A stretch of 64,000 nt of DNA from Isoetes taiwanensis (lineage: Eukaryota > Streptophyta > Lycopodiopsida > Isoetales > Isoetaceae): positions 4,157,835 through 4,221,834 of the forward strand of contig JAJEKV010000032.1 of the NCBI GenBank assembly GCA_021234155.1, read 5' to 3'. This document shows, one piece after another, positions 45,095-56,501 of this stretch. Position 1 is the first letter of the stretch. Every line of letters begins with the position of its first letter. The position numbers were made by a program, and so were the translations under genes. The notes beneath the pieces are model-generated. The model saw only the letters and a program-made list of their open reading frames with translations. It did no database searches and was not told where the DNA came from.

Positions 45095-45245
45095 ATTGTG
45101 CCAAAATATATAATCCCTTTCCGACTTTGTACCTTTTGTGAAGACCCTTTGTGCCAAATTATATAATCCCTTTCTGACTTTTGTACCTTTTGTGTACCTT
45201 TTGTGCCAAATTATATAATCCCTTTCCGACTTTGTACCTTTTTTC
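45095..45245. repeat. Three to four tandem units in an insertion within the gene
   Basis: TGTGCCAAATTATATAATCC plus CTTTCCGACTTTGTACCTTT is repeated three times with small changes. The coding frame is lost from about 44990 to 45395, so this may be an inserted element. It starts near GGTCATAGAAAAACCCC words. Confidence 0.8.
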
Positions 45246-45544
45246 GTCAAATGGATCAGCTCCCCAAATCGATCATCTACGGAATCTCTCCTTCCCGCCC
45301 GTATGAGCTCCCGACCGTATACCTACGACCAAGGCAATAAAAAAACCCTAAAAGTTCACTCAGTTGGTACGTACGTGACCATTGAGTGAACCCCCCTTGG
45401 ATAATAACAATATTGATGATGAAGCAGACTCCAAATCTGATAACACTAGCCAGGTTAGCATAAAGAGTAATGAACTATCAAGCGTAGTTCACACTGTACA
45501 GATCTCAACTGATGTGGTTGGTGCTTCTAGCAGACCGGAGGCAA

Positions 45545-46143
45545 TGTTAGCCCTGTGCCTGGCAGACACACAGGTCTATACTTGCTGCATGAGGGCGAGG
45601 CCCCACTGGCCACGGTGTCCAAGAAGAGGGATCTACAAGGCGCCACGGCGGGTCAAAGCTCCTCCAAGAAGCAGAAGACCCAAAGGTAGGACCCACGGCG
45701 GGCCACTACTTGTCTGTTAGCACGGCCGCGGACAGCTCAGATTCCTGTTCGAGTGCCCAAGTAGTGGAGCACGCGTTGTCATGATGAGGATCAGATTCAG
45801 GCCCGTAGGCCACTCCGTGTTCCTATATATTGTAGCATTTTTGCTCCTTCAAAAAGAGGGTTCATAGTGTTCTTTGTGTCACTACAGAGCAGACATGCTG
45901 GTCGCCTGTTGTGCGCTCTTTTGAGCCTTCATTGTACACTTGTTTTGATCAATGGATTGCCGTGTTCTCCACAAGTGTCTTGTGTGTTTCATTGTGTATT
46001 GCAATTGCTGTTTTATCTGAGTTTTTCTTGTTCTTTCCTCTGTTAGCAAAAATCCCGCGTGACAAGAGTGTCTCAGGATTTTCCCGGACTTCAAGGATCT
46101 CACGGAGATCGTCCCTCAGGCGATCAGAGGCGGACCCCAAACA
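45545..46143 (+). repeat. 5' LTR
   Basis: 599 bases, TG...CA ends. A TATATATTG word at about 45824 is the likely promoter TATA. It is about 97% like the 3' LTR by eye, with most differences clustered in short GC-rich runs. Confidence 0.95.
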
Positions 46144-46165
46144 ACGGCGCTTTGTTGCGGGCTCC
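46144..46165. promoter_or_regulatory. Possible primer binding site
   Basis: ACGGCGCTTTGTTGCGGGCT directly follows the LTR. It partly resembles the tRNA-Asp type site TGGCGCCGTTGCCGGG used by many plant elements, with several mismatches. Weak. Confidence 0.3.
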
Positions 46166-46189
46166 TTCTCAAAGCTGTATTGATACCAT

Positions 46190-48350
46190 GTTCAATCCCT
46201 TCTTTACTCCGGCGATATTCAACACCGGATGGAGTCAAGGCGGCGCCGCCATGAGCTCAAGCAGCGGCCTCGGCGAATATGTCCACATACACTCTGGTTC
46301 GATTGTCTCTTCTCCGGTAACCGAGGCGCAATCTGTTCCACCTACACCACGACAACTTTCCAGACCGACCTCCCCTGTGGAAGGTCGCCATTGTTCCGTT
46401 CCCTGTTCGCCACATCATGCAGAGGCTGCAACACAGCCCTTTGAATTTACTCCACCGGAATCCCCAACTCAAGATCTGACAGAACCACCGCAATTTTCTC
46501 TGGAACATCTGCAAAATGTTTTCTCTATTGGTAATCTTTCTTTAGGAACTTCGGTACCACCGCTTCCACCTTTGTCAATTCCCCTACGATGATCATTTCC
46601 CTTAAGCATTTCCCCCACACGCATTTGTTCATGCCTGTCACAACCTTTGTTCCCACTACAACTGCTTCAGTACCTCTTTTTACTAATCTCACACAACCTA
46701 TGCCAGTTTCGGTACCTATGCAGCACCCAACACCTACTGTCTTTTCTTTTCCACAAATGCAAACACCCATTCATGCGCCGACTCCTACACATGCTTTAAA
46801 ACTCCAATATCCACTCTTTGGAAATGATAAAGGTAAACACATAGACCAGAGTGCTCAGGCTCACATGGATGAATTTGAGTCACTTGCAGATCTCAATGGT
46901 CACTCCGATCCAAAACTAAAATTCCACATCTTTTCGACGACCCTGCGTGGAGCACCCTTACACGAATGGCTGATGGCAAACAAAAGCCACTGGAAACAAG
47001 ATTGGATACACATGAAGACCTCTTTTTTTTTCCCATTACGGCACCCTTTGCGGATGATCAACAAGCGCTGAGCGACCTCAACACACTCAAAGCCAGAACC
47101 AGGGAGAATTCGAGACTTTTGCGCACCATTGCGGATCTTAGTCAACAAGTTGAAGGAATTTCCAACCCAAAGCCAAATTCTAGTGTGGTTTCTTCAAGGC
47201 TTACCCTCTCACATCCGATTTATGGTAGTATTTGCGCCCCAAGACATTACAAGAAGCCATTGAATTAGTCAATCACTCTGTTCATGTTTCCTCACGCGGT
47301 GATCAAGCCACGATACTCCCATTTCCCTCGGCTACACCCACGCGCACCTCGACTGCCTCCACGGCAGTTCCCCCAAGAAATAACATTTGGTGTACTATTT
47401 GCCGAGTACTCAGGACATCTGGCGAATGAGTGTAACTCTGTGGATAGCATGATCCATTGCAAACGCTGCAACATGCGAGAACCACACCATCGAAGAATGT
47501 ACAAATCCACGACCAAATCCATGATCGACAACGTCTTGTTCACCAAGTGCAGAAGGTACCCACGCAAACTCAACCACAGACACAGGCACAGCCACGACAA
47601 CAACAACAACCCCAGCAACAACAGCAACCACAACGTGGACCTCCTCGTTCCACTTTTGATCCAAGCAAGTCCCAATGTTTCAACTGTGACCAATGGGGTC
47701 ATCAGTCTGCAGATTGTCCTCAACTTCCTCAAGTTCAAATACAAATTCCTGGCACCAATCAAACCACGACAGTGCGTCTTACACCTTTTCAAGTATGGGA
47801 AGCCAAGGGAAGGCAAGGCCCACGCCCAGTGCTCAAACGGCCACCACGGCCACCACAACAACAACCACGCCAACAGCAAACAACTCAAAAACAATTGGAT
47901 GATCAACTCCAAGAAGAAATTTACCATGCAATCACCACCAGCCTTGAATCCTCCAACTGGATTGAGGTTCTCCCTCATTCCCCACGCCATAAGCACCGTG
48001 CACCAAGTTTTTGCAGCCGATTACGTACCGGTGAGCCATCAACCAAATCTGTTCATTTTGCACCCAAACGGATCAACTACTTCCTCATGTTCAACCTAAA
48101 CTTCGCAAAAGTCTGCTTCAACTCATCGAGCGTCGCGTGGAAGGTAAGGCACTCAAGTCTGTCAATGCTACCACACGATCGGGAGCCACGACCACGAATG
48201 CCACGACATCTGCAACACCACCACTCAACATTGCTGCTGAAGTCGACCTCCTCAACAAGGTAGCGACATCTATTGCTGAGCAACAACAACCCACGGATCC
48301 ACCACAACTACACCGCAATCCCTCCCGAACTTCAACAAGAACTTGCTAAA
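46190..48350 (+). pseudogene. gag: Gag region with CCHC zinc knuckle
   Basis: Frames in turn: a Pro/Ser-rich N-terminus (46190-46590), PLFGNDKGKHIDQSAQAHMD and HSDPKLKFHIFSTTLRGAPL (capsid-like, about 46810-46970), then a Gln-rich stretch and QCFNCDQWGHQSADCPQLP (47667-47725), the C-x2-C-x4-H-x4-C nucleic acid-binding knuckle. Gag would assemble particles and bind the RNA. At least three frame changes are needed to read it. Confidence 0.8.
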
Positions 48351-48429
48351 ATCAAAATTCCTCTCGACCTTGCCCCGACTATCCTACAACTATGTCCAAG
48401 ACTCTGAGCACATTTTACAAAACTGTATT

Positions 48430-48860
48430 ACACATTGTTAATGCGCCACATCAACACCCACGGTGCATGCACCGCGTGGGCCAAAAGGTCTGTTCACCAT
48501 GTTGGATCGGCGGTGGCGTATGATCAATCTTATTACAGATAATCTCGGGGCGACAATTGGGCATAAGGGGCTCCATGCGCCCCTTATGACATCAAGCTTT
48601 GCGAATGGCCATATCCGAGACCACAAGGAGTTACACAACCAATACCGGTCAATATTGGAGATCTACAATTTACCATGGAATTCGGTGTTTGGAGAGCAGG
48701 GAGAAGATCCGGAGATTATGAAATGTTAGTAGGGCGACCCTTTTTGAGACAAGCTAAAAGCATTCACTCTTTTGGGCCACGGATCAACTTGTTATCACGG
48801 ATGGCAAGCTCAACGCCCGCGATGGATCGACCCGGGGCGGATCATTTTACGTAGATCACG
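48430..48860 (+). pseudogene. Protease region
   Basis: MLDRRWRMINLITDNL (about 48499-48546) matches the retroviral-type aspartic protease site L-D-G-G-S-x-V-N-L-I, with the Asp kept but the GGS lost. About 180 bases on, a frame-changed MLVGRPFLRQAK matches the conserved L-G-R-P-F-L end of this domain. Inactive as it stands. Confidence 0.6.
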
Positions 48861-49214
48861 CTGAATCGGGACGGTGACTCGAACAAGTTTGCAACACCTA
48901 TCGATTTACAAGCCAAGGGTTTGCCACTCCACGGCTTACCGAATACAATCAACCATGGGAAGACATGGATATTGATAAAGGCATAGCAACGCTGGTTGAC
49001 CCCTATTTGACACCTTGTAACAACGTCACATTGGTTCCACATGAGGAGACGGTACCCCCAGCTCCTCCTCCTGTTCAAGAAGACACCACACCAACTCCTA
49101 GTGGCACGCCACTATTTTTCAAAATTGGTCAACATGAACATCCTGTCCTACTGCGGAGCCAGCCCACTTCGTTCGGGATGATCAAGTCATTCCACACATT
49201 CAAACTCCTGCGGT

Positions 49215-50660
49215 AGACATAATTGATATTGGAACAAATCAACCAATCCGATTGGCACGCGACCTCACGCCAGCATTCAGTAGGGAGCAAGCCATTGTGC
49301 TATTCAAACGTTTCAAGCACATCTTTGCTTGGAGCTACAAAGACCTCCGAGGTATCAAGAAAGAATTGGGACAACTCTCGATTCCCACCAAGCCAGATGC
49401 TAGACCCATCTAGCAACGACTGTACCGGCTTAACCCAAACTACCGTGAAAAGGTTAAAGCGAAATTGACAAGCTTTTGGATCTTTGGACTTATCTACGAG
49501 GTCAAACATTCGTAATGGGTAAGTCCTATTGTTATTGCCCTCAAACATAATGGAAAAATTGGCGTTTGTGTGGATTATAGAAAACTCAATCAAGCCACGG
49601 ACGGGATCATTTCCCTCTCCCCTTCACGGATCAAGTGTTGGAAGATGTAGCAGCCACGAGATGTACTCCTTCATGGGCGGCTTCTAGGGTTATAATCAAA
49701 TATCCATTCGAGAAGAAGATCAACTAAAGACTACCTTCACTACTCCATGGGGTACCTTTGCTTACAAAGTCGTTCCTTTTGGATTGTCAAACTCACCATC
49801 CACATTTCAACGCATTATGCTTGCTGTTTTTCAAGAGTACATGCAAGTTCATCCCTTTCTGCAAGTCTTTCAGGATGACTTCTCCACTTACACCCACGTT
49901 ATGGACCATTTGGTAAAACTTGAACTAGTTTTTCAACGCTGTGATGAATCTGGAATTAGCCTCAATCCGGAAAAGTGCACCTTCTGTGTCACCTCGGGTG
50001 TACTTCTAGGACATGTCGTGAGTCGACACGGCATTACAACGGACCCAGCCAAAATCAGCTGTGTCATCAGAGCATATCCACCTGCGAATATCAAGGACAC
50101 ACGTTCCTTTCTTGGCAAAGTCAACTTCTATGCCACCTTTATTCCAGAATTGGCACCGACTGCCGATCCAATTCACAAACTGACTGGAAATCCATACACA
50201 TGGACTTGGACATCTGATGCAAATCAAGCTTTTAAAGAACTCAAAGTCAAGCTCACAGAAGCCCCCGTGCTAGTACCACCTCAATGGGACAAACCATTTC
50301 ATGTCCATGTTGATGTTTCAGGCTTTGCGATTGGAGCTGTTCTAGCTCAAGAGTATGCACCAAATCAGGACAAGCCCATCGGATCGCCCGGTGAGAAAAC
50401 TCAATCTGGCGGCGCAACTATTCGGCCACGGAAAGGGAAGCCCTTGGCCTTATCTTTTGTGTACAACGCTTTCGACACTATCTTCTTGGTAGTCAAATTC
50501 GCTTTTATGTGGATCATCAAGCTCTTCTATATTTAATCAATAAGCCAAACCCCACGGGCCGAATTGCTCGATGGATATTGATATTGCAAGAGTTTGCCCT
50601 TTTGACATTATTCACAAGCGGGGACGCTCACCACGGTCCCGACTATCTTTCACGCATACA
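49215..50660 (+). pseudogene. pol: Reverse transcriptase and RNase H of the Ty3-type element
   Basis: RT fingers: SWSYKDLRGI (about 49330), then a stop after TKPDARPI and another before WVSPIVIALKHNGKIGVCVD with YRKLNQ at 49580. The palm continues at 49784: FGLSNSPSTFQRIM and active-site FQDDFS (Y/F-x-D-D). GISLNPEKCTFCVTSGVLLG and GKVNFYATFIPELA follow. RNase H: WDKPFHVHVDVSGFAIGAVL (50286), then VDHQALLYLINKPNPTGRIA and the LTLFTSGDAHHGPDYLSRIH block (50600-50660). At least four disabling changes. Confidence 0.9.
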
Positions 50661-50799
50661 CACGCGGATGATCCCTGGAAGGAGTTCACGATGCCCTCCA
50701 GGATGCTCAACTGTTCTCGGTCAACGCCGCCTCATTGGTACCACGACTATCAACGCTTTTCTCCTCGCGGGCGCACTCCGTCAAGTGACCCCACGCTCT

Positions 50800-52020
50800 C
50801 CGAGAAAGACAACTTACGATAAACAACAATTCCCCAGCGGTCACGAGATTATACGATGGTTGCTGGCCATCTCTATAAATGTGGCAAAGACAATGTGCTC
50901 CGACGATGTGTTCTTCCTCACGAAGTCCCTGATCTAGTCAAACAAGCCCACGAAGGACTTGGCAGTGGTCATTTCAGCGGAGACAACACAAAGAAGGAAA
51001 CTCCTCCTTGCTTGGGTATTACCGCCCACGCTTTTCAAAGATGCTCACAAATACACACGCACGTGTGATGTTTGTCGAGGCTTAGTAGACCCACGCCCGT
51101 GGCTCTGCCGCTCACGCCAATAGCCGCCTCTCCCCTTTGCCAAATGGGGTATGGATTTTGTTGGTCCCATGGACCCACCTCCGCAATCAACACTAGGGGC
51201 ACGCTACATTCTAGTCTTCACGGACTATGCAACCAAATGGGCTGAAGCGTGTGCTCTGCGACAACACGCTACGGCGCTAGTACGGCTAAGGTTCTCTACA
51301 AGAACATCATCGATTTGGATGTCCCTTAGAATTAGTTAGTGATCGTGGAGTTCATTTCATCAATCACACTATTGCTGAACTCACTAACTATCTGCACATT
51401 CATCACAGAAAAAGCACGCCTTACTATCCCCGTGGTAATGGCTTGGCTGAAAGCACAAACAAGGTGCTTATCCACATTCTGAAGAAGATTTGTGATCCTA
51501 CAAGAAAAGATTGGCAAGATAAGTTACCCTACGGGTTTTATGGGCTTACAATACAACATACAAAAGTAGCAACCGGTCAAACACCTTTTCGACTTGTGTA
51601 TGGCCAAGAGGCACTTATGCCTTTTTGAGTTCATTTTTACCCTCACTCAAATTTCAGTTAGCAATGTAACATAATCCATCAGCGGCTTTGCAAGAAACGA
51701 GTTTATCAACTGGAACAACTGGATGAACTTCGAAGAGATGCTTTTCTTAGACTTCAACAAGGCAAACAACTACAAAAACAATGGCATGACAAACACATCA
51801 AAAACAAAACTTTTCAAATTGGCGACTTAGTTCTTCTTTACGACTCGAGATATCAACAACATCCTGGCAAACTCAAGCTCAGATGGCTGGGACCATACAA
51901 AATTTCCGAGATACCACATCCTGGAGTTTTACAATTACAAGAATTGGATGGCACTCCATTTCCTACATTAGTCAATGGATTTCGACTCAAGAAATTTCAA
52001 ACCCCTGCTGCGAGAATCCT
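50800..52020 (+). pseudogene. Integrase with GPY/F module
   Basis: Zinc region: AHEGLGSGHFSGDNTKKE (about 50950) with CDVC at about 51067. Catalytic core: KWGMDFVGPMDPPP (first Asp, 51149), VSDRGVHF (second Asp, about 51338), YYPRGNGLAESTNKVLIHIL (Glu, about 51424). C-terminus: GDLVLLYDSRYQQHPGKLKL and RWLGPYKISE (GPY/F, 51880), ending LVNGFRLKKF. No chromodomain. Frame changes near 51300 and 51640. Confidence 0.88.
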
Positions 52021-52149
52021 TAGCTCAAGAACAAAATTTACAACAAGATACCACTTGTACAAATTTATGAGAAACACTTTTCTATTATGTACAAAATTGC
52101 CCGAAGGCTACAATTCGCTGTGGGATTTTTCACCCGAACAGTCCTAAAC

Positions 52150-52830
52150 TAAACAAAAATTGGGCAAACCCCTATCATGCTGCTACTTGCCCTTTACTCG
52201 GGGGGCACTCCACTTTCGGAGGATGCGGAAGCCCCACAAATGCGACCACACTCGGTGAGCGATCACCTCCCGGCGTCGAGTTTATCTCTGGGTTGACGGC
52301 GGTGCCTCCAACCAAGGATCCATAGGGATCCGGCGATTCCTCGGGACGCCCACGGTCGACGTCGTCCATCTTGCATGTAATCCATCGCGGAAGCTCACGG
52401 ACCCGGCTGTTATCGAGTTCTCCATCTTCGAATTTTGGTTCTTCTCTCGCGAACCCAACTTCCAATTTATAAGGCGAATACCAACCCTAGCGGTTTGTTC
52501 ACGACCAGGTCACCTCACAGATATTAGTAATCATTCCCCAGCGATATTTTTGTACCGCAAACTTTTCGACTCCTCTTTTTAATATTCGACAAGCGCCGGC
52601 CATTAATAATACCGTCGCCATTAAAGTTTTATTCTCCGCCGGGAACTCTCCGCATCTTGGTGCGAAGGTCGTCTCTTGAGATTCTCAATCGTCCGCGATC
52701 TTTCGACCGCGTGTCTCCCACGACTCAAAAAAAAAAAAAAAAAACCCTTCCCAACCCGTCACTTCCACTCCTCACTTTTCACTCATACTCCACTCCGTCC
52801 CGGGGCTTGGTACTCGTGACCTCGACCTTC
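52150..52830. other. Spacer between pol and the extra ORF
   Basis: No plus-strand protein is seen. The sequence is GC-richer with an A17-like run near 52729. The minus strand holds an open frame at 52465-52175 (PRWITCKMDDVDRGRPEESP) without family likeness. Confidence 0.4.
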
Positions 52831-52833
52831 AAG

Positions 52834-55750
52834 ATGGCTTCTACCTCCAAGAACTCAACACTCAACGCTGACCGCACCAATGGATCCAGCGCAATTCGAA
52901 AATATCAAGTTCGTTTCTTCATCGCACCGGCCCCCACATCCGGCATCACCTATAACCTCCTGGTGAGTTCGGATTGTTTCATTTTCTCGCAATGCGGGAA
53001 CTCCGGCTCCCAACAAGAACAAATTACAAAGCAATTTGTGGCTAACCCGTGAAGGCGAGAAGATGGATATGCCTCCCAAGTCGATGGAAACCCTATACTC
53101 CTAAACCCTCAAACCATAGCCTCGCCTTTTCTCTACCCAATCCGCCCAATGCCTTGTCTTACCTTGACATTGGTAAATATGATATTTCCAAATTACGCTC
53201 TATTCCTTATAATGTTTGCACAAACCAAGTTGTCCACCTTTCCAAAGCAACATGATGCCTTTACCAAGTTTCTTTGGAGGAAATTTTTGGGTTACTCCAT
53301 GAAGAATACCTCTATTAACGATGTTTTCTACCATCTGTACTATATCCTCACCAACACCCTTTGAAACAATCAATTGGACTCAACTCCTCATCGGAGATTT
53401 CAAGGAACTTGGCGGACTTCGGAAAAATCCTAACTCTTCCTCTGACCGCCCCATGGGAGCCCACTTCCGTGCTTTCATTAATCATCGGACCCCGCAGCGC
53501 CATCATGCCCCCTTCTCCACCAAGCCAACATCGACCTTATTGATGCTTTGAAAGGTCTTCAACCAAACTCTCCTCCTTCTCAAAGACCATCAATCTCGGA
53601 CCAACTCATTTAAAAATTTCACAACCACCGTCTCCACCTCCTACTCAACAGCAAGCACCAGCAAAAACAACAGCAGACAACAAAACTCCCATTGATCTCA
53701 CGAGTACTCACAAGGACACTCACAGCAATGACCAAGGATCTATAAACAAGGGTGACAGACCAAAGCCATCCCATCCACCTCCTCACACCGTGTGGATACC
53801 TCTGGTGAAGCTGTCCTCAGCTGCCTTGATGCCCTCCGTGACCATCACCAGAACTTCATAGCAGCCACCAGGGCACGACACGAGTCCGTGGACCAACTCC
53901 AAGCCGAAGTCATCACATCAAGACCGATTGGGGGATTTGTGAGGCCAGAGAAGAAGCCTTGCACAATCAATTCATGATCCATCGAGAAACCCTTCATCAA
54001 TCCCAGCAAATTGTCAAGGAACTCAAGGAGTCCCTCAAACAAAACGACACCAAGTACACTGATCTTGAGACACGCTACAACAATCTGGTCGTCACGAATA
54101 ATGCTACTCTGACCGAGAACAGCACACTTCGTACAGCCAACTTGATACTTGAGTCCAAGGTCACGACTTTCGAAACCACCTTGCAGAATAAGGATGCTCA
54201 CATCGCATCTCTCCAAGGCAAGTTAGACCAGCTCACGGCAACACACGCTGCAGATGCTCTTGAAATAGCTGCACTCAAAACAGACTTGCAAGCCACTCCG
54301 ACTTCAAGCTCCTCTGATTCCCAACTTCTCCGACAAGTCCGACACCTCACACGCAAAGTCACGGAACTGCAGACCAGTCTCTCCGAGCAACAAGATATCA
54401 TTGCAGATTACAAGATACGCTTTCCGATAGCTGAGCAGACAGCAGATGATGCAGAAGAAAAAGCAGAACAAACCTATCAGCTTGCTTCTGCTATTCCCCT
54501 GGACTATCCGAAGCCAGCCAGTTACCATGACTATGTGCAAGCAAGGAAAAACACTTTTCTTTTATTCTGGCTGAGAAACAAGGGTGATACCACAAGTCCC
54601 CTGACTGTAGCTGATATCGAACGACAATGGCCCTTCATGTCTGTCCATGAACGAGGCACACTTTGTGCTCTCGTCAATTTTGATATCCTACAGGTTGCAG
54701 ATCTCGACCATTTCGCTCTCAGCACCATAGCCCCCCTGGCTTATGTCATGCACGACTTCTACCTGGCACATGTTACTTTCGGGCTCATCGGATAAACGAC
54801 CGAGAACTTTTAAAGGAGATACACAGCGGCAGGTTCTTTTGACCAAGAAGAACAAGTACCTCCAAGACACAAAATTTCTGCAAACTGTTACCTCAGAATA
54901 CATGCCTCTTCTACAGAAAGAAGTGGAGCTATGGCTAGCTGAACTTGGCACGCTCCTTCAGACACTATACAACTCTGAACAAGAACTTGACCTTGCACAG
55001 TTGTTCTTACAACATTATGCTTCCTTGCATACCGCGTGACACGGAGCTGAAAGCGAGCGTCCTCCCCGATGAGTGGGACCAGACTGTGGAAGACATGTAC
55101 ATTCCAGTGCATGGGAGACAGTTACCAAACAGCTACCTGAGAAGATATTATTGGAATTCCAAGAACAGATGCAGGATGACCGGCACCAACCCCCCAAACA
55201 ACCGAGTACACTAGCAAGCTTTGGATGCCCACCTCTGATCAAGGTCAATTCCCCAGCATGGAGACAAGAATTCTGGACTACTGAAGTCAAAGAACATGCA
55301 GATTGGACACCCACGGCAATTGCAGCAGACAAACGTTGGGACCCACGCTTCATCCGCAGACGCAAATGGCGTGAGGATGAAACTTTGGACAACACCAACA
55401 ACTGGATATACATGCCCAATGCGTGTTCGTGGAAGACTGCCCAGAATGCAATTTCTGGTCTTGTAACCTTCCTTGCCAAGGCCAAAACTTCAGCTGATCC
55501 ATCTGTATTTCGGCAAGCAGAATTCTGTGCAGCACTCATGACCATACTCCAGAGTATGCAGAAACGCAAGTGCCAGATCCATTTTTGCAACCCCAATGCA
55601 AATGCTGGAAAGTTCGGGTTGGACCTTGTCTTATACATGGAGATCACAAATCTTCCATCTGAGATCCACGCCACGCTGGAGAACATGATTTCTGAAGGCT
55701 TTCTCATAGGAGCAGCCGAATGTTTGGCATCCAGGACTCAAGCAAACTGA
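52834..55750 (+). pseudogene. Extra 3' ORF of the retrotransposon, unknown protein
   Basis: Joining plus frames gives one protein of about 950 residues starting MASTSKNSTLNADRTNGSSA at 52834. Middle pieces: AFTKFLWRKFLGYSMKNTSI (53250), then a Ser/Thr/Lys-rich linker. 53959-54795 is a clean frame: a long coiled coil (VKELKESLKQNDTKYTDLET, ATHAADALEIAALKTDLQ), then KNTFLLFWLRNKGDTTSPLT and WPFMSVHERGTLCALVNF. 54795-55040 (MPLLQKEVELWLAELGTLLQ) and 55073-55750 (ADWTPTAIAADKRWDPRFIR) follow in other frames. There is no signal peptide or convincing membrane segment, so it is not obviously an envelope protein. A third ORF after pol is known in Tat/Athila-type elements; I see no sequence match I can name. 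Confidence 0.65.
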
Positions 55751-55881
55751 AAAGAGACGAACAACACTCGGTGAATCTGATAAGTGAGCCTCCCTCATCT
55801 CTATGTTCAAGATCAGGAAGAGGAACGAGGATTCCCCCCCCGAATTCATGCCCCTTTTCTAGCCAATAAGTGTAGTTTGGT

Positions 55882-55891
55882 AGGGGGGGAG
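55882..55891 (+). promoter_or_regulatory. Polypurine tract
   Basis: AGGGGGGGAG immediately before the 3' LTR, the expected primer for plus-strand DNA synthesis. Confidence 0.9.
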
Positions 55892-56496
55892 TGTTAGCCC
55901 CAGGCTGGCAGACACACAGGTCTATACTTGCTGCATGAGGGCGAGGCCCCACTGGCCACGGTGTCCAAGAAGAGGGATCTACAAAGCCACGGCCAAGGGT
56001 CAAAGCTCCTCCAAGAAGCGAAGACCCAAAGGTAGGACCCACGGCGGGCCACTACTTGTCTGTTAGCACGGCCGCGGACAGCTCAGATTCCTGTTCGAGT
56101 GCCCAAGTAGTGGAGCACGCGTTGTCATGATGAGGATCAGATTCAGGCCCGTAGGCCACTCCGTGTTCCTATATATTGTAGCATTTTTGCTCCTTCAAAA
56201 AGAGGGTTCATAGTGTTCTTTGTGTCACTACAGAGCAGACATGCTGGTCGCCTGTTGTGCGCTCTTTTGAGCCTTCATTGTACACTTGTTTTGATCAATG
56301 GATTGCCGTGTTCTCCACAAGTGTCTTGTGTGTTTCATTGTGTATTGCAATTGCTGTTTTATCTGAGTTTTTCTTGTTCTTTCCTCTGTTAGCAAAAATC
56401 CCGCGTGACAAGAGTGTCTCAGGATTTGCCCTGCCGGACTTCAAGGATCTCACAGAGATCTGTCCCTCAGGCGATCCCGAGCCCGGACCCCAAACA
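55892..56496 (+). repeat. 3' LTR
   Basis: 605 bases, partner of 45545-46143. Followed by the GGCAA duplication. Confidence 0.95.
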
Positions 56497-56501
56497 GGCA
56501 A

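Larger units (their letters stand above)
40902..45539 (+). pseudogene. Long multi-exon gene: ParB-like DGQH and methyltransferase-like regions (5' part)
   Basis: Exon 1 (40902-41028) starts MASRGSGLAAERVGRGGRQP. Intron 1 (41029-41578, GTAATT to TTACAG) carries two palindromes. Exon 2 reads SQKPIKRRTKQGETSS, then after frame changes NGEWYVEIFKTGGKTDLIFM, LFKFGWTVGEPLTPRRICEG, and HFMIIDGQHSIEAA, the D-G-Q-H word of ParB/Srx-like domains. It ends at MGKTFLYK (42708). Intron 2 (42709-43155) holds seven palindromes. Exon 3 begins SPYIEQLRHARNQWIEYG and runs with several frameshifts through SMDLSQYLIEAF and TTCWELHVGGYIGREALKLA, like motif I of beta-class DNA methyltransferases, then an acidic tail up to GASSRPEA at 45540, where the retrotransposon has landed. 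Domain calls are by motif only. The gene is decayed or carries assembly indels. Confidence 0.5.
45545..56496 (+). mobile_element. Ty3-type LTR retrotransposon, 10.95 kb, TSD GGCAA
   Basis: LTRs of 599 and 605 bases begin TGTTAG and end ACA. The host pentamer GGCAA flanks both sides (45540-45544, 56497-56501). A purine tract (AGGGGGGGAG, to 55891) precedes the 3' LTR. Inside: gag with a CCHC knuckle, protease, RT, RNase H, integrase, then about 2.9 kb of extra coding sequence. Integrase after RNase H gives the Ty3 order, and there is no chromodomain; the extra 3' ORF recalls Tat/Athila-type elements. Many frameshifts. Confidence 0.95.

Noticed and set aside
47292-47996. 234-codon minus-strand ORF
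   Set aside because: It mirrors the Gln/His-rich gag linker on the plus strand; the Leu/Trp-rich product is an antisense shadow.
55015-55707. 230-codon minus-strand ORF
   Set aside because: It is antisense to the extra retrotransposon ORF, with no motif and no splice or promoter context.
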